Shown: positions 1 through 8,643, counted from the first letter of the stretch. The stretch is 21,970 bases of DNA from CAZFIO01 sp964519585 (GCA_964519585.1 CAZFIO010000017.1:1-21970); one strand, 5' to 3'. A program made the numbers and translations. Notes: generated by a model from the sequence alone, not told the origin.

Positions 1-1119
1 TCTCTTTCTTACCTTTTGAATTTGTTCTTCCATAGCAGACTTTAGTCTTTTTTTATAGTCAGGTAAATCTTCTTCAAGGGGTTTATCAATATCATAAATG
101 CCAGGAAGTTCTACATACTTAATTACACCAGATTCTTTTATTTCTTTACCTAGCAGGGTCATCAGTGCCTCTATTTCTGTAGTAACAACATAGAGACCAC
201 ATGCCAAAGACTCAATAGCCATTAGTCCCAGGCCTTCATAGTAGGAAGGCATAAGGTATATATCTTTTTCCCTTAGTTCATGGCCCAAGGCTACCTGGTC
301 CTTTACATTGTAAAGCCTTATAGTCTTGTCATGACCAATATATTCCTCTATCTTTCTTTTATTCTCTTCATTGGGACTTCCTATAATATCTAGACTTATA
401 TCATTCTCATTTAGGTCCTTGTATACTTCTATAAGCTCATATATTCCCTTTGATGGATCAATTTTTCCACTAAATACTAATCTTACCTTTTCATCATATT
501 CTTTCTTTTCTTGTCTGTAAAATATATCTTGGTTAAATCCACCACCAACAGCTACCAGCCTACCCCTATCAGATTCAAATTCTTCAATTATTTCATCCTT
601 TTGTTCTTCAGAAGCTGTAAATACCAGATCTAGTTTATCGATATTTTTTACATAGGCTTTCTTAAGCTGTGGATTCATCTTAGCCTGTCTTAAATCAGTA
701 TTGTGACAAATACCAATTATTTTACTTCCTTTAAAAACTTGCCTAACCAAGGATGTAAGCATCCATAAGTGGTGGGAAAATATGATATCTGGCTCAAATT
801 CATCCTTAACTTTTTCTAACTGGCTTATAAATGCATCTTGCCATTGCTTTATCATGGATTCATCCAAATCAGAATAGAGGGTGGCTTCATAGGGCATTAC
901 ATTACTCATTCCTACTATTGGAAAGGGTAGTTCCCTAGTTTTAAAGTTTACAGGATAGGAATCTTCCTTATCTAATATATCCCAGTCATAGTCCTCTTGA
1001 ATCCCAAAGATTGCTTTTTGTTGGTAGCTATATTTTTTAAAGCCATCAATCATATTGGAAAAGTATACACCTGACCCAGTCCTTGATGGCAATTGTGCGA
1101 TAATATGTAGTATTTTCAT
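1..1119 (-). CDS. Glycosyltransferase, family 4-like, 3' end beyond window
   Basis: A frame open from ATG at 1117-1119 to the left edge gives 373 codons without a stop. The protein begins MKILHIIAQLPSRTGSGVYF, with the glycine-rich N-terminal loop typical of GT-B retaining glycosyltransferases. Further on come SGKIDPSKGIYELIEVYK (start of the C-terminal Rossmann domain) and MPSYYEGLGLMAIESLACG, the E-x7-E donor-sugar motif of GT4 enzymes. I infer a cytoplasmic, nucleotide-sugar-dependent transferase making a polysaccharide or glycolipid; donor and acceptor cannot be read from sequence. The start is supported by AGGGG about 8 nt upstream. The gene is separated from the liv operon by a terminator, so it is probably transcribed alone. 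The C-terminus is missing, though by family length little should remain. Confidence 0.8.
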   Translation of the reverse strand, partial: MKILHIIAQLPSRTGSGVYFSNMIDGFKKYSYQQKAIFGIQEDYDWDILDKEDSYPVNFKTRELPFPIVGMSNVMPYEATLYSDLDESMIKQWQDAFISQLEKVKDEFEPDIIFSHHLWMLTSLVRQVFKGSKIIGICHNTDLRQAKMNPQLKKAYVKNIDKLDLVFTASEEQKDEIIEEFESDRGRLVAVGGGFNQDIFYRQEKKEYDEKVRLVFSGKIDPSKGIYELIEVYKDLNENDISLDIIGSPNEENKRKIEEYIGHDKTIRLYNVKDQVALGHELREKDIYLMPSYYEGLGLMAIESLACGLYVVTTEIEALMTLLGKEIKESGVIKYVELPGIYDIDKPLEEDLPDYKKRLKSAMEEQIQKVRKR

Positions 1120-1155
1120 GAAATCAACCCCTAGTATAATATGTTTAATCTTAAT

Positions 1156-1184
1156 ATATTTGATTATAGCCTAGATGTCTACAT
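1156..1184 (-). promoter_or_regulatory. Putative promoter of the glycosyltransferase
   Basis: On the minus strand TAGACA is followed after 17 nt by TATATT, between the liv terminator and the glycosyltransferase start. A second reading, TTGGAT-14 nt-TATAAT, overlaps it. Neither -35 box is strong, so the site is tentative. Confidence 0.35.
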
Positions 1185-1223
1185 CCAAGTGGTAAAATGT
1201 ACCATATTTCATATCTTATAAAT

Positions 1224-1261
1224 AAAAATCAGAGTAGTCATATAGAAACTGCTACCCTGAT
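1224..1261 (-). terminator. Rho-independent terminator of the liv operon
   Basis: On the minus strand a 10-bp stem, ATCAGGGTAG paired with CTACTCTGAT (one G-U), encloses a 14-nt loop and is followed by TTTTTATT. It begins 23 nt past the livF stop codon and closes the five-gene importer operon. Confidence 0.85.
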
Positions 1262-1283
1262 AATTTGAAAGTTGTAAATGATT

Positions 1284-1994
1284 TTATTTGCTTTCACCTA
1301 AATATGCTTCTTTAACCTTTTCATTATGAAGTAATTCACTACCTGGTCCTTCTAAAACTATGACCCCAGTTTCAAGTACATATCCATAGTCAGCTATCTC
1401 TAAGGCCTTTTTAGCATTTTGCTCTACTAATAGTATGGTATTCCCTTGCTTGTGGATTTCTTGAATTATATTAAATATATCATTTACAAGTAAGGGTGCC
1501 AGTCCCAGAGAAGGCTCATCCAGCATCAGGACCTGAGGTTTAATCATTAGGGCCCTTCCTACAGCCAGCATTTGTTGTTCCCCGCCAGAAAGAGTCCCTG
1601 CTTTTTGCCAGTTTCTTTCCTTAAGTCTTGGGAATAATTCATAGACCTTATTTATTTCTTTAGTCAATACTTTGTTGTCCTTTATAGTATAGGCACCAAG
1701 GATTAGATTTTCTTCAACAGTAAGATTTTCAAAAACCCTTCTTCCTTCAGGTGATAGGGCTATTCCTTTTTTTACTATATCCATGGTAGCAAGATTTGTT
1801 AAATCTTCTTCATTATATTTAACACTACCTTCAGCCTTTTTTACTAAATTCATGATGGCTCTTAAGGTGGAAGACTTTCCTGCACCGTTGGCCCCTATTA
1901 AGGTTACTATTTTATTTTCTTCAATATTCAAATTAATTCCCCTAAGGGCATTAATTCCTCCATAATTCACATGCAAGTTTTCAATCTTCAGCAT
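1284..1994 (-). CDS. livF: Branched-chain amino-acid ABC transporter ATP-binding protein LivF
   Basis: One of the two cytoplasmic ATPases of a LIV-type (HAAT family) importer; it pairs with LivG to power uptake through LivH/LivM. The 236-aa length is typical for LivF. Visible motifs are Walker A GANGAGKSS (about residues 33-41), ABC signature LSGGEQQ (about 134-140) and Walker B VLMLDEPSLGL (about 154-164), then the switch histidine replaced by Q in LLVEQNAKKAL, as is usual in LivF. Its ATG overlaps the livG stop (TAATG), showing translational coupling. It is the last gene of the operon and is followed by a clear terminator. LivF rather than LivG is chosen from length and from the EQNAKKALEIADYGYVLE tail. 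Confidence 0.93.
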   Translation of the reverse strand: MLKIENLHVNYGGINALRGINLNIEENKIVTLIGANGAGKSSTLRAIMNLVKKAEGSVKYNEEDLTNLATMDIVKKGIALSPEGRRVFENLTVEENLILGAYTIKDNKVLTKEINKVYELFPRLKERNWQKAGTLSGGEQQMLAVGRALMIKPQVLMLDEPSLGLAPLLVNDIFNIIQEIHKQGNTILLVEQNAKKALEIADYGYVLETGVIVLEGPGSELLHNEKVKEAYLGESK

Positions 1995-2758
1995 TACTCC
2001 ACCCCCAAGTAGGCTTCTATAACCTTAGGATTATTTTGTATTTCAGATGGTTTCCCTTCTGCAATAAGGACGCCATGATCAAGTACATATATCTTTTCGC
2101 ATATTCCCATAACAACTTCCATATGGTGTTCTATAAGAAAGATAGTTAAGTCAAATTCTTTTTTAATATCTCTTATAAAATCCATTAGGTCTTGAGTTTC
2201 TTGGGGGTTCATTCCTGCTGCAGGCTCATCTAAAAGCAATAATTTTGGATCTGTTGCTAGGGCCCTGGCTATTTCCAGCCTTCTTTGTTTACCATAGGGT
2301 AAAGAAAAAGCCCTCTCATTTCTTTCCTCATATAAACCTACCTTTTCTAACAAGTATTCAGCCTTATCAAGGGCAAATTTTTCTTCCTTGTTATATTTTG
2401 GTAGTCTTAAAACCGATGAAATTAAACCTGACTTCATCCGTAAATGATTACCTATAAATACATTATCCAAGACTGATAATTCTTTAAATAGCCTAATATT
2501 CTGAAAGGTTCTGCAGATACCGATATTTGCTATCTTATCTGGCCTCAAACCTGTAATATCTTCCTTACCATTCTTATCATAAATTATACTCCCTGAGGTG
2601 GGCTTGTATACTCCTGTTACCACATTGAAAACGGTAGTTTTTCCAGCCCCATTAGGGCCTATTAGGCCTACAATTTCACCCTTGTATATATGTGCATTTA
2701 GCTGATTTACAGCTACTACGCCACCAAATCTCATGGTTATGTTATCAATTTTTAGCAT
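1994..2758 (-). CDS. livG: Branched-chain amino-acid ABC transporter ATP-binding protein LivG
   Basis: Second ATPase of the LIV-type importer. The 254-aa protein has Walker A GPNGAGKTT (about residues 34-42), the LivG-type signature LPYGKQRRLEIARAL, Walker B LLLLDEPAAGMNP, and EHHMEVVM with the switch histidine. The longer region between Walker A and signature (CRTFQNIRLFKELSVLDNV) is characteristic of LivG compared with LivF. The ATG lies 14 nt inside the end of livM and its TAA shares one base with the livF ATG, so livM-livG-livF are coupled. Length and motifs are intact. Substrate choice is set by the binding protein, so the exact amino acid is inferred only from family. Confidence 0.93.
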   Translation of the reverse strand: MLKIDNITMRFGGVVAVNQLNAHIYKGEIVGLIGPNGAGKTTVFNVVTGVYKPTSGSIIYDKNGKEDITGLRPDKIANIGICRTFQNIRLFKELSVLDNVFIGNHLRMKSGLISSVLRLPKYNKEEKFALDKAEYLLEKVGLYEERNERAFSLPYGKQRRLEIARALATDPKLLLLDEPAAGMNPQETQDLMDFIRDIKKEFDLTIFLIEHHMEVVMGICEKIYVLDHGVLIAEGKPSEIQNNPKVIEAYLGVE

Positions 2759-3806
2759 ATCTTCCCCTCACTTTCTCCAGGGTAGATTTTAAAAAGTTAT
2801 CTTTTTTAAATATAATTACAAACATTAAAATAAGTGAAAATACTACCATTCTTAGGCCTGGTAGGGCTTGAGTTTGTATAAAACCTAAATTTAAGGATGC
2901 ATCAAGGAACCTTAAGCCCTCCATAGCTATAGTGACAACTATAGCAGAAATAACTGTTCCCATAATATTTCCCATACCTCCAAGTACTACTATTAACAAT
3001 ATATTAAAAGTCAGGGAAAATTTAAATAATGTTGGGTCTATGGTCCCTATAGATACTGCTAAGAGACCGCCACCTACTCCGGCTAAGAAGGATCCTATGG
3101 TAAAGCTTAGAACCTTGTGCTTAAATAAATTAACTCCCATACTTTTTGCTGCAATTTCATCTTCCCTGATAGATTTAAAGGCTTTTCCATAGCTACCCTT
3201 CATTAAAACCACCATAAAGACTATGGTTACAATAGCTATACTCCAAGCCCAAAGCAAGTGGGTTCGGGCTGGAATCCCCTTTAATCCCAAAGCGCCATTG
3301 GTTATAGTTTGTGCATTGATTATTAAAATTCTTATTATTTCTGAAAAACCTAAGGTTGCTATAGCTAGGTAGTCATCAGTTAACTTTAAAACTGGAGCAC
3401 CAACTAGAAGGCCAAATAAAGCAGCCAAGGTTCCACCTAGTAAAAGGGCAAATAAAAACCACAGAAAATCATTTAAAAACATGGGGAGAAATGGAATCTC
3501 TATCATCTCTATATTTAAGAGAAAAGGAAGCATGGGTTTCATATAGAAGTTCATTTCCTTCATTTGTTTTGTCATGGTTAAAATTGAGACAGTGTATGCC
3601 CCAACTGCCATAAATCCTGCATGGCCCAAAGAAAAAAGACCTGTAAATCCATTGATTAAATTCATACCCAAGGCCAAAATAATATATATGGCACATAGAT
3701 TTACAATACGTCTTTGGTAAGAATCCAGAACCCTATTTAAAATAGCTAGCAGAATTAGGCTTAGGATAATTAGAATTATAGACTTGGTTAAGTTTTTATT
3801 TTTCAT
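2745..3806 (-). CDS. livM: Branched-chain amino-acid ABC transporter permease LivM
   Basis: Inner-membrane permease subunit, 353 aa, with many hydrophobic helices beginning at residues 9-24. Family hallmarks are NLINGFTGLFSLGHAGFMAVGAY in the first third (written here as NLINGFTGLFSLGHAGF) and the C-terminal VVLGGMGNIMGTVISA segment; the loop REDEIAAKSMGVN (about 215-227) is the EAA-like coupling helix that contacts the ATPases. LivM pairs with LivH. It starts 3 nt after the livH stop with GAGAAGGTG as ribosome binding site inside the end of livH. The C-terminus overlaps livG. Nothing looks truncated. Confidence 0.92.
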   Translation of the reverse strand: MKNKNLTKSIILIILSLILLAILNRVLDSYQRRIVNLCAIYIILALGMNLINGFTGLFSLGHAGFMAVGAYTVSILTMTKQMKEMNFYMKPMLPFLLNIEMIEIPFLPMFLNDFLWFLFALLLGGTLAALFGLLVGAPVLKLTDDYLAIATLGFSEIIRILIINAQTITNGALGLKGIPARTHLLWAWSIAIVTIVFMVVLMKGSYGKAFKSIREDEIAAKSMGVNLFKHKVLSFTIGSFLAGVGGGLLAVSIGTIDPTLFKFSLTFNILLIVVLGGMGNIMGTVISAIVVTIAMEGLRFLDASLNLGFIQTQALPGLRMVVFSLILMFVIIFKKDNFLKSTLEKVRGRYAKN

Positions 3807-3809
3807 AAT

Positions 3810-4703
3810 CTACACCTTCTCTGCCATTTTTTCTCCCATTAAACCAGTAGGTTTAATAAGAAGTATTAATATTAATAAGACAAAAGCAAAGGCATCTCTG
3901 TAGCCTGTAAGAGTTGGTAAAAAAGCAATTAGAAGAATTTCACCAAGTCCTAGGATAAAGCCCCCTATTACTGCACCAGTAATATTTCCTATACCTCCAA
4001 CAACAGCAGCTACAAAGCATTTGAGTCCTGGTACTACTCCCATTATAGGTTCTAGCTTGGGATACTTTACAGCCCACATGATTCCACCTACAGCTGCCAG
4101 AAATGAGCCTATAAAGAATACTATGGACACGATTCCATTTATATTTATCCCCATTAAACTAGCAGTTTCAAAGTCCTTAGATAGGGCTCTCATAGCCATA
4201 CCTACTTTGGTTTTTTGTATTATAAAAGTTAATCCTATTAACAAAATTATTGTTATTATAGGAATTATGATTGAAATTAAATCTACTGATATCCCTCCGA
4301 TTTTTAATGTCTTCCCTAATACATCAGGAATAGGGAAGGCTTTTGGCCTTCCCCCAAAGACTAATATCCCAAAATTTTGTAATAGGAAAGATGCACCGAT
4401 TGCAGAAATTAATATGGTTATTCTGGGTGATTCTCTTAGGGGCTTGTAAGCAAACCTTTCTAAAAGAAGTCCCAATAATCCTGTAATCAAGGGTGCAATT
4501 AAAAATATTATATACCAGGGTATAGGTGTGTACAATAATCCATAATAGGTGATATAAGCACCTATCATGAATATATCCCCATGGGCAAAATTTATAAGCC
4601 TAAGGATTCCATATACCATAGTATAGCCTATTGCAATTAAAGCATATAAGCTGCCAAGGGAAGCACCATTTACTAAGTTCTGCATAAGCTCAGAAATGTT
4701 CAT
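3810..4703 (-). CDS. livH: Branched-chain amino-acid ABC transporter permease LivH
   Basis: Membrane permease of 297 aa, the usual LivH length. It carries the family segments GSLYALIAIGYTMVYGILRL and NFAHGDIFMIGAY near the N-terminus, SKDFETASLMGIN as the coupling helix, and AAVVGGIGNITGAVIGGFI near the C-terminus. It forms the translocation path together with LivM. A good GGAGG site lies 6 nt before the ATG at 4703. It follows livK after a 35-nt gap that contains no visible terminator, so the binding protein and the permeases are probably on one transcript. Confidence 0.93.
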   Translation of the reverse strand: MNISELMQNLVNGASLGSLYALIAIGYTMVYGILRLINFAHGDIFMIGAYITYYGLLYTPIPWYIIFLIAPLITGLLGLLLERFAYKPLRESPRITILISAIGASFLLQNFGILVFGGRPKAFPIPDVLGKTLKIGGISVDLISIIIPIITIILLIGLTFIIQKTKVGMAMRALSKDFETASLMGININGIVSIVFFIGSFLAAVGGIMWAVKYPKLEPIMGVVPGLKCFVAAVVGGIGNITGAVIGGFILGLGEILLIAFLPTLTGYRDAFAFVLLILILLIKPTGLMGEKMAEKV

Positions 4704-4738
4704 AGTCTACCTCCACTTTTTTGGTTGTCTTTTGAATT

Positions 4739-5887
4739 TTATGGTTCAACAGTTGTTAGATATACAAATTTTCCACCTTGTACTTGATTTATTACTGCTG
4801 ATTTTACTGCGTCACCGTTTACATCTAGGGTTATATTTCCAGTTGCTCCAACAAAACCTGAAGTTTTTGCAATTTCATCCCTGATTTTTACTGGATCAGC
4901 TGAATCAGCCTTCTTTATGGCATCTAGTATTACTAAATATGCATCGTAGCCTAAGGCTGCAAAAGCATTTGCATCCTTACCAAACTCTTCCTTATACTCT
5001 GCTAAGAACTCTTTAGAAGTTTCAGTAACAGGAGCTTCAGATGTAAAGTGGGATGAGAAAACTATTCCTTCTACTGCATCTCCACCTATATCAATAAATT
5101 CTGGAGATTCCCAAGTGTCCCCGCCTAGTATAGGTACAGTTATACCTAAACTTCTTGCTTGTTTAATAAGAAGTGCAGACTCACCATGATTTCCTGGTGC
5201 AAATATTACGTCAGGATTTAAAGCTTTAATACTTGTAAGCTGGGCTGAAAAATCTTGATCTCCAGCATTGTAGGATGTAGTAGTTACTATACTATTGTCA
5301 TCCCCGGTTAATTTTTTAAATGCTTCAACAAAGAAGTTTGATAGACCTACTGAGTAGTCATTTTGCACGTCTTGAATTATTGCAGCTGTTTTTGCTCCCG
5401 CTTCGTTGAAGGCATAGTTAGCCATTACAGTACCTTGGAAGGGGTCAATAAAGCAAACCCTAAAGTAATAATCATTATCCAAAGTAACCAATGGATTTGT
5501 TGGTGAACATCCTACTGCTGGCACTTTTTGTGTTTTAACTATATCTCCAGCTGCCATGGATAAGGAGCTACCATAGCTTCCTATTATTGCTACAACCTTG
5601 TCTTTTTCAATCAGTTTTGATGCTGCGTTTGCTGCTTCAACCTTTTCTGATTTGTTGTCAGCAATAACTAGTTCAATCTTTTTGCCTAGTACCTCTGGGA
5701 ATTTTTTATGTGCTAGTTCAATTCCCTCAACGGTCATTTGCCCCCCCGAAGCATTGGCTCCTGTCATAGGTTCAAATACACCTATCTTGATTACTTCTGG
5801 TTCTTCTGTTGATGGTTTTGAACAACCTGATAACATGCCCAAAACTAAAACTAAAGATAAAAAAATTAACATAAATCTTGACTTCAT
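4739..5887 (-). CDS. livK: Branched-chain amino-acid ABC transporter substrate-binding lipoprotein
   Basis: A 382-aa extracytoplasmic binding protein anchored as a lipoprotein: the signal sequence has K2/R4, a hydrophobic core and lipobox LSGC with Cys22 as the lipidated residue. The mature part starts with a charged linker (SKPSTEEPEV) and then IKIGVFEPMTGANASGGQ, the usual start of type I periplasmic binding folds of the LIV family; AIIGSYGSSLSMAAGDIV and DVIFAPGNHGESALLIKQA are further family segments. It captures the amino acid and delivers it to LivHM. It is the first gene of the operon, with AAAGGGGG 6 nt before the ATG and a consensus promoter just upstream. Ligands could include other neutral amino acids or related small molecules. 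livJ is an equally valid name. Confidence 0.88.
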   Translation of the reverse strand: MKSRFMLIFLSLVLVLGMLSGCSKPSTEEPEVIKIGVFEPMTGANASGGQMTVEGIELAHKKFPEVLGKKIELVIADNKSEKVEAANAASKLIEKDKVVAIIGSYGSSLSMAAGDIVKTQKVPAVGCSPTNPLVTLDNDYYFRVCFIDPFQGTVMANYAFNEAGAKTAAIIQDVQNDYSVGLSNFFVEAFKKLTGDDNSIVTTTSYNAGDQDFSAQLTSIKALNPDVIFAPGNHGESALLIKQARSLGITVPILGGDTWESPEFIDIGGDAVEGIVFSSHFTSEAPVTETSKEFLAEYKEEFGKDANAFAALGYDAYLVILDAIKKADSADPVKIRDEIAKTSGFVGATGNITLDVNGDAVKSAVINQVQGGKFVYLTTVEP

Positions 5888-5918
5888 ACAATTTCCCCCT
5901 TTGTATTTTGTTTATATT

Positions 5919-5947
5919 AATATATCACTTTAGCACCCTGTAGTCAA
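5919..5947 (-). promoter_or_regulatory. Promoter of the liv operon
   Basis: TTGACT (5942-5947) and TATATT (5919-5924) on the minus strand are separated by 17 bp, close to the primary sigma-factor consensus, about 32 nt before the livK start. This is the only good promoter before the five genes. Confidence 0.75.
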
Positions 5948-5984
5948 TTTAAGATTAAATTTTAACATAGTATAGGCCTACCCC

Positions 5985-6012
5985 CTTGTATCTTGTATGC
6001 AGTAGCTTGTAT
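5985..6012 (+). repeat. Three CTTGTAT heptamers upstream of the liv promoter
   Basis: CTTGTAT occurs at 5985-5991, 5992-5998 and 6006-6012; all three copies are in register with a 7-bp period, the third separated by one unrelated heptamer. They lie 38-65 bp upstream of the -35 box of the liv operon, a position where an activator could bind. No regulator gene is adjacent, so the regulatory role is only a guess. Confidence 0.45.
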
Positions 6013-6065
6013 CATGGAACTTATCTTATAACAACTCCTAATATTTATATATACTCCTTTTTTCT

Positions 6066-6100
6066 CTAAAATAAAACCTTGGCTAAAACAAACCAAGGCT
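6066..6100 (-). terminator. Terminator of the diguanylate cyclase gene
   Basis: On the minus strand CCTTGG pairs with CCAAGG, extended by flanking G-U and A-U pairs, followed by TTTTATTTT. It lies about 70 nt after the stop codon at 6169, longer than usual but without a better alternative in between. Confidence 0.65.
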
Positions 6101-6168
6101 AAATTATATATTGTCTTATGAAGTTTTCACATTTATCTTATAAATATTACTATGAGTATTTTATAAAA

Positions 6169-7536
6169 CTAGCTTCTATTAGCTACCTTGTCATATAATC
6201 TTAATAATCTTTTAAAATATTCCCTTTCATTGGGGTATTTTATTTCTATAATATTTATTATATCATTATATGCCCTCTTTCTATTATATCTACTTAATAA
6301 AAACTTATCTTCATACATGGAGTTTTCAGCAAGTTTTATTATTTCATCTATATCTTCTGCAGCTTGTTCTTTTATACTGTAGCCTAGAGCTATGGATATA
6401 TCAACCCCACTTATCTGTTCCTTAGAACAAAGTTGCTTAATTCTAGCAATAATTTTCTTTGTACCATCCTCGTCAGTTTGGGGAAGTAAAATAGAAAACT
6501 CATCCCCACCCATTCTAGCGATAATATCATCAGCCCTACAGGCCTCTTTCAAGATCTCAGCCATTTTAACCAGCAATTCATCTCCCACCGAATGGCCAAA
6601 AGAATCATTTAAAATTTTTAATCCATTTACATCTCCAACTATGATAGAAATAGGTAAGTTCCTAGAAGTATCAAGCCTTTTTATTTCAGCTTCGAAAAAC
6701 CTTCTGTTGTAAAGCTTGGTTAAGTGATCATAAAAACTTAGGTATTCTATTTCTTTTTGTTTCTCTTCTTTCTCTAATTCAAGGGTCTTAGCTTCTGAAA
6801 TATCCTGAACAATTCCTATAGAGTGTATTGGGTCCCCATTTTCATCAAAATCAGTCATACACAACTCCCGTACCCACTTTTCCCTTCCATCTTCCATGAT
6901 AATCCTATGATCTATGGTATAAGATTCCTGGTTGGCCAATGAGTTTATCCATGCTTTATTTACAACCTCTCTATCCTCCCTATGTATTGTCCCCAAAAAA
7001 TTTTCATAACTTACATGGAAGGTTTCAGAATCCTTTTCAAATATTTCATAAATAATATCGCTCCACTCAAGCAAATCCTCTCTATGATAAAAATCCCATC
7101 TGCCTAGCCTGGCTAGACTTAATGCTTCCTTCAATTCTTTTTCCTTGTTTCGAAGTTTAAATTCTGTCTCTTTCTCTTCACTTATATCATTAAAGATTGT
7201 AATGAAGTATCCTTTTTTATTACTATAGGCATGAACGTTGTACCATTTATCAAGAGCTCTAGAGTATTCATTGATTTTAATGCTTTTACCTGTAAGAGCC
7301 ACACTAGCATAAGTTTTTATCCAGTCAAATTCAGATTTTCCAAGCTCTGGTATCACTTGTGTTACCCTTTTGCCTATTATTTTTTGCCTTATGAGTCCAG
7401 TTATTTTCTCAAAAGCCTGGTTAGCATCCAGAAAAATATAATCCACCGGATTTCCGCCTTCATCCATAATAATCCTATGGTAGGCATAGGCATTTGGTAG
7501 GTATTCAATTATATCGTTTCTATAATTATCAGGCAT
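6169..7536 (-). CDS. PAS-PAS-GGDEF diguanylate cyclase
   Basis: Predicted to make cyclic di-GMP from two GTP. With numbering from an upstream ATG at 7584, two PAS-type sensor regions span about residues 24-135 and 150-265; the second ends in the PAC motif HSIGIVQDISEAK. A short coiled linker leads to a GGDEF domain with the intact active site RMGGDEF (GGDEF at 359-363) and the inhibitory I-site RADD at 350-353, exactly five residues before it. The enzyme is therefore probably active and feedback-inhibited. No transmembrane segment is evident, so it should be cytoplasmic. I choose the ATG at 7534-7536 because GGAGAGGGG precedes it, whereas the ATG at 7584 has no ribosome binding site and lies only about 10 nt after the -10 box. 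About 60 residues follow the GGDEF core and match no domain I recognise. Confidence 0.87.
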   Translation of the reverse strand: MPDNYRNDIIEYLPNAYAYHRIIMDEGGNPVDYIFLDANQAFEKITGLIRQKIIGKRVTQVIPELGKSEFDWIKTYASVALTGKSIKINEYSRALDKWYNVHAYSNKKGYFITIFNDISEEKETEFKLRNKEKELKEALSLARLGRWDFYHREDLLEWSDIIYEIFEKDSETFHVSYENFLGTIHREDREVVNKAWINSLANQESYTIDHRIIMEDGREKWVRELCMTDFDENGDPIHSIGIVQDISEAKTLELEKEEKQKEIEYLSFYDHLTKLYNRRFFEAEIKRLDTSRNLPISIIVGDVNGLKILNDSFGHSVGDELLVKMAEILKEACRADDIIARMGGDEFSILLPQTDEDGTKKIIARIKQLCSKEQISGVDISIALGYSIKEQAAEDIDEIIKLAENSMYEDKFLLSRYNRKRAYNDIINIIEIKYPNEREYFKRLLRLYDKVANRS

Positions 7537-7594
7537 CAAGGAAATCCCCTCTCCTCTTTGAAAGATCATTTTAAAAGCCTTCATTGTTTAAATT

Positions 7595-7623
7595 ATTCTA
7601 CCACATAATGGTAACCTAATCAA
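7595..7623 (-). promoter_or_regulatory. Promoter of the diguanylate cyclase gene
   Basis: TTGATT (7618-7623), 17-bp spacer, TAGAAT (7595-7600) on the minus strand. The predicted transcription start, near 7588, also argues for the downstream ATG at 7536. The rest of the gap between 7537 and 7852 holds only the following terminator and A+T-rich sequence. Confidence 0.7.
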
Positions 7624-7663
7624 TTAAAGTATCAGGGTGTTTTTTGCTTGTGCTTTAAATTAC

Positions 7664-7694
7664 ATTATAAAAGCCTTGATTGAAAATCAAGGCT
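7664..7694 (-). terminator. Terminator downstream of the HExxH membrane protein
   Basis: A perfect 9-bp stem, AGCCTTGAT with ATCAAGGCT, a 5-nt loop, then TTTTATAAT on the minus strand. It is about 160 nt beyond the stop codon at 7853 and just ahead of the next promoter. Confidence 0.7.
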
Positions 7695-7852
7695 GGCTTC
7701 CTATGTATGTCTGTAAACTCAATTTTTAATACAATTTAGTAATATTCGATTAACGCTAAAAGCTGCACCTACTTATAAGACTTATTATATGTTATAGTTT
7801 ATAGTTTGATATTATTTATAGACATTTTATCTGAGTCTAATACTACCCTTAA

Positions 7853-8443
7853 TTAGCCAATATAGAAAAATCTCCAAATCAATAAAACATTTATTAATAC
7901 AATAAAAAGACCAAAAGAAAATACAACCCACCTTGAAATGTTAAATCCTGCAGAAATACCAACTGGATCTCCTTTCATTGATATACTTCCCAGAATTAAA
8001 TATCCTGCATCACCCAGCAAATATATTAACAAAGTAAAATACCAAATATAAAATTGAATTATATCCATCCCTTTTCTTGAGTTATGTGCAATAGATAATA
8101 ATATATATCCAACTGATAATGTGGTTATACAACCAGAGATACCTATTATTCCGTATTTAGTTTTATCCATACTGCTTTTAATTTCTTCAAAGGTAGATGG
8201 TTCATCTTCTATATTCACCCTATTAGTTGTAAATCTAGTTACTTTAAACCCCAGTAAACTTGCAGTTATTGCGTGTCCAAACTCATGTAAAAAACTATGT
8301 AAAAATAATAAAATAGTTAATATTAAGATAATAAGGGTAATTTCACTAACACTCAAATGCATAGTAATTGTAAGTATTAATGAAAACATAATAATTAAAG
8401 GGAATCTATTTTTTAGAAATGTTAATAAGCTATCCTTAACCAT
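7853..8443 (-). CDS. Small membrane protein with HExxH motif, M50-like metalloprotease candidate
   Basis: A 196-aa protein made largely of hydrophobic helices. In the second helix it has LHSFLHEFGHAITASLLG, with HEFGH matching the HExxH zinc site of the site-2-protease (M50) superfamily; a later transmembrane segment has YLLGDAGYLILGS, whose aspartate could be the third zinc ligand. Known M50 enzymes cut substrates within the membrane, but many small HExxH membrane proteins of Firmicutes have no known substrate. The ATG at 8441-8443 is preferred to the GTG at 8450-8452 because AAAGGTGG sits 5-6 nt before the ATG and overlaps the GTG. It appears to be transcribed alone. No PDZ domain is present. 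Function is uncertain; catalytic activity is inference from motifs. Confidence 0.7.
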   Translation of the reverse strand: MVKDSLLTFLKNRFPLIIMFSLILTITMHLSVSEITLIILILTILLFLHSFLHEFGHAITASLLGFKVTRFTTNRVNIEDEPSTFEEIKSSMDKTKYGIIGISGCITTLSVGYILLSIAHNSRKGMDIIQFYIWYFTLLIYLLGDAGYLILGSISMKGDPVGISAGFNISRWVVFSFGLFIVLINVLLIWRFFYIG

Positions 8444-8539
8444 ATAATCCACCTTTCTACACGAACACTGGAACGAAAACCTTCAATTTATTAAGTGTAA
8501 AACATCAGTTATTTTAATCCCATACCCTTAGTTTCCTTT

Positions 8540-8548
8540 ATTATATCA
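8540..8548 (-). promoter_or_regulatory. Extended -10 element upstream of the HExxH gene
   Basis: TGATATAAT on the minus strand fits an extended -10 (TGnTATAAT), about 97 nt before the start codon, but no good -35 box is present. Confidence 0.35.
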
Positions 8549-8600
8549 AATATTTTAACTAATCTCTTGCTTTATATAAATTATTTTGTTATATCTGAAA

Positions 8601-8643
8601 GAAAAACAACCCGCTGACCATGTAACCTTATAACCAGCGGGTT
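8601..8643 (-). terminator. Terminator of the PIN-domain gene pair
   Basis: A perfect 9-bp GC-rich stem, AACCCGCTG with CAGCGGGTT, an 18-nt loop and GTTTTTCTTT on the minus strand, 56 nt after the stop of the small partner gene. Confidence 0.85.

Noticed and set aside
4021..4449. Plus-strand frame of 142 codons opposite livH
   Set aside because: It is a shadow of a hydrophobic-protein gene on the other strand; it has no ribosome binding site and a composition typical of antisense to membrane proteins.
5888..6168. T-box or amino-acid riboswitch before the liv operon
   Set aside because: The promoter lies only about 30 nt before livK, so the leader is too short for such a structure; no T-box sequence was seen.
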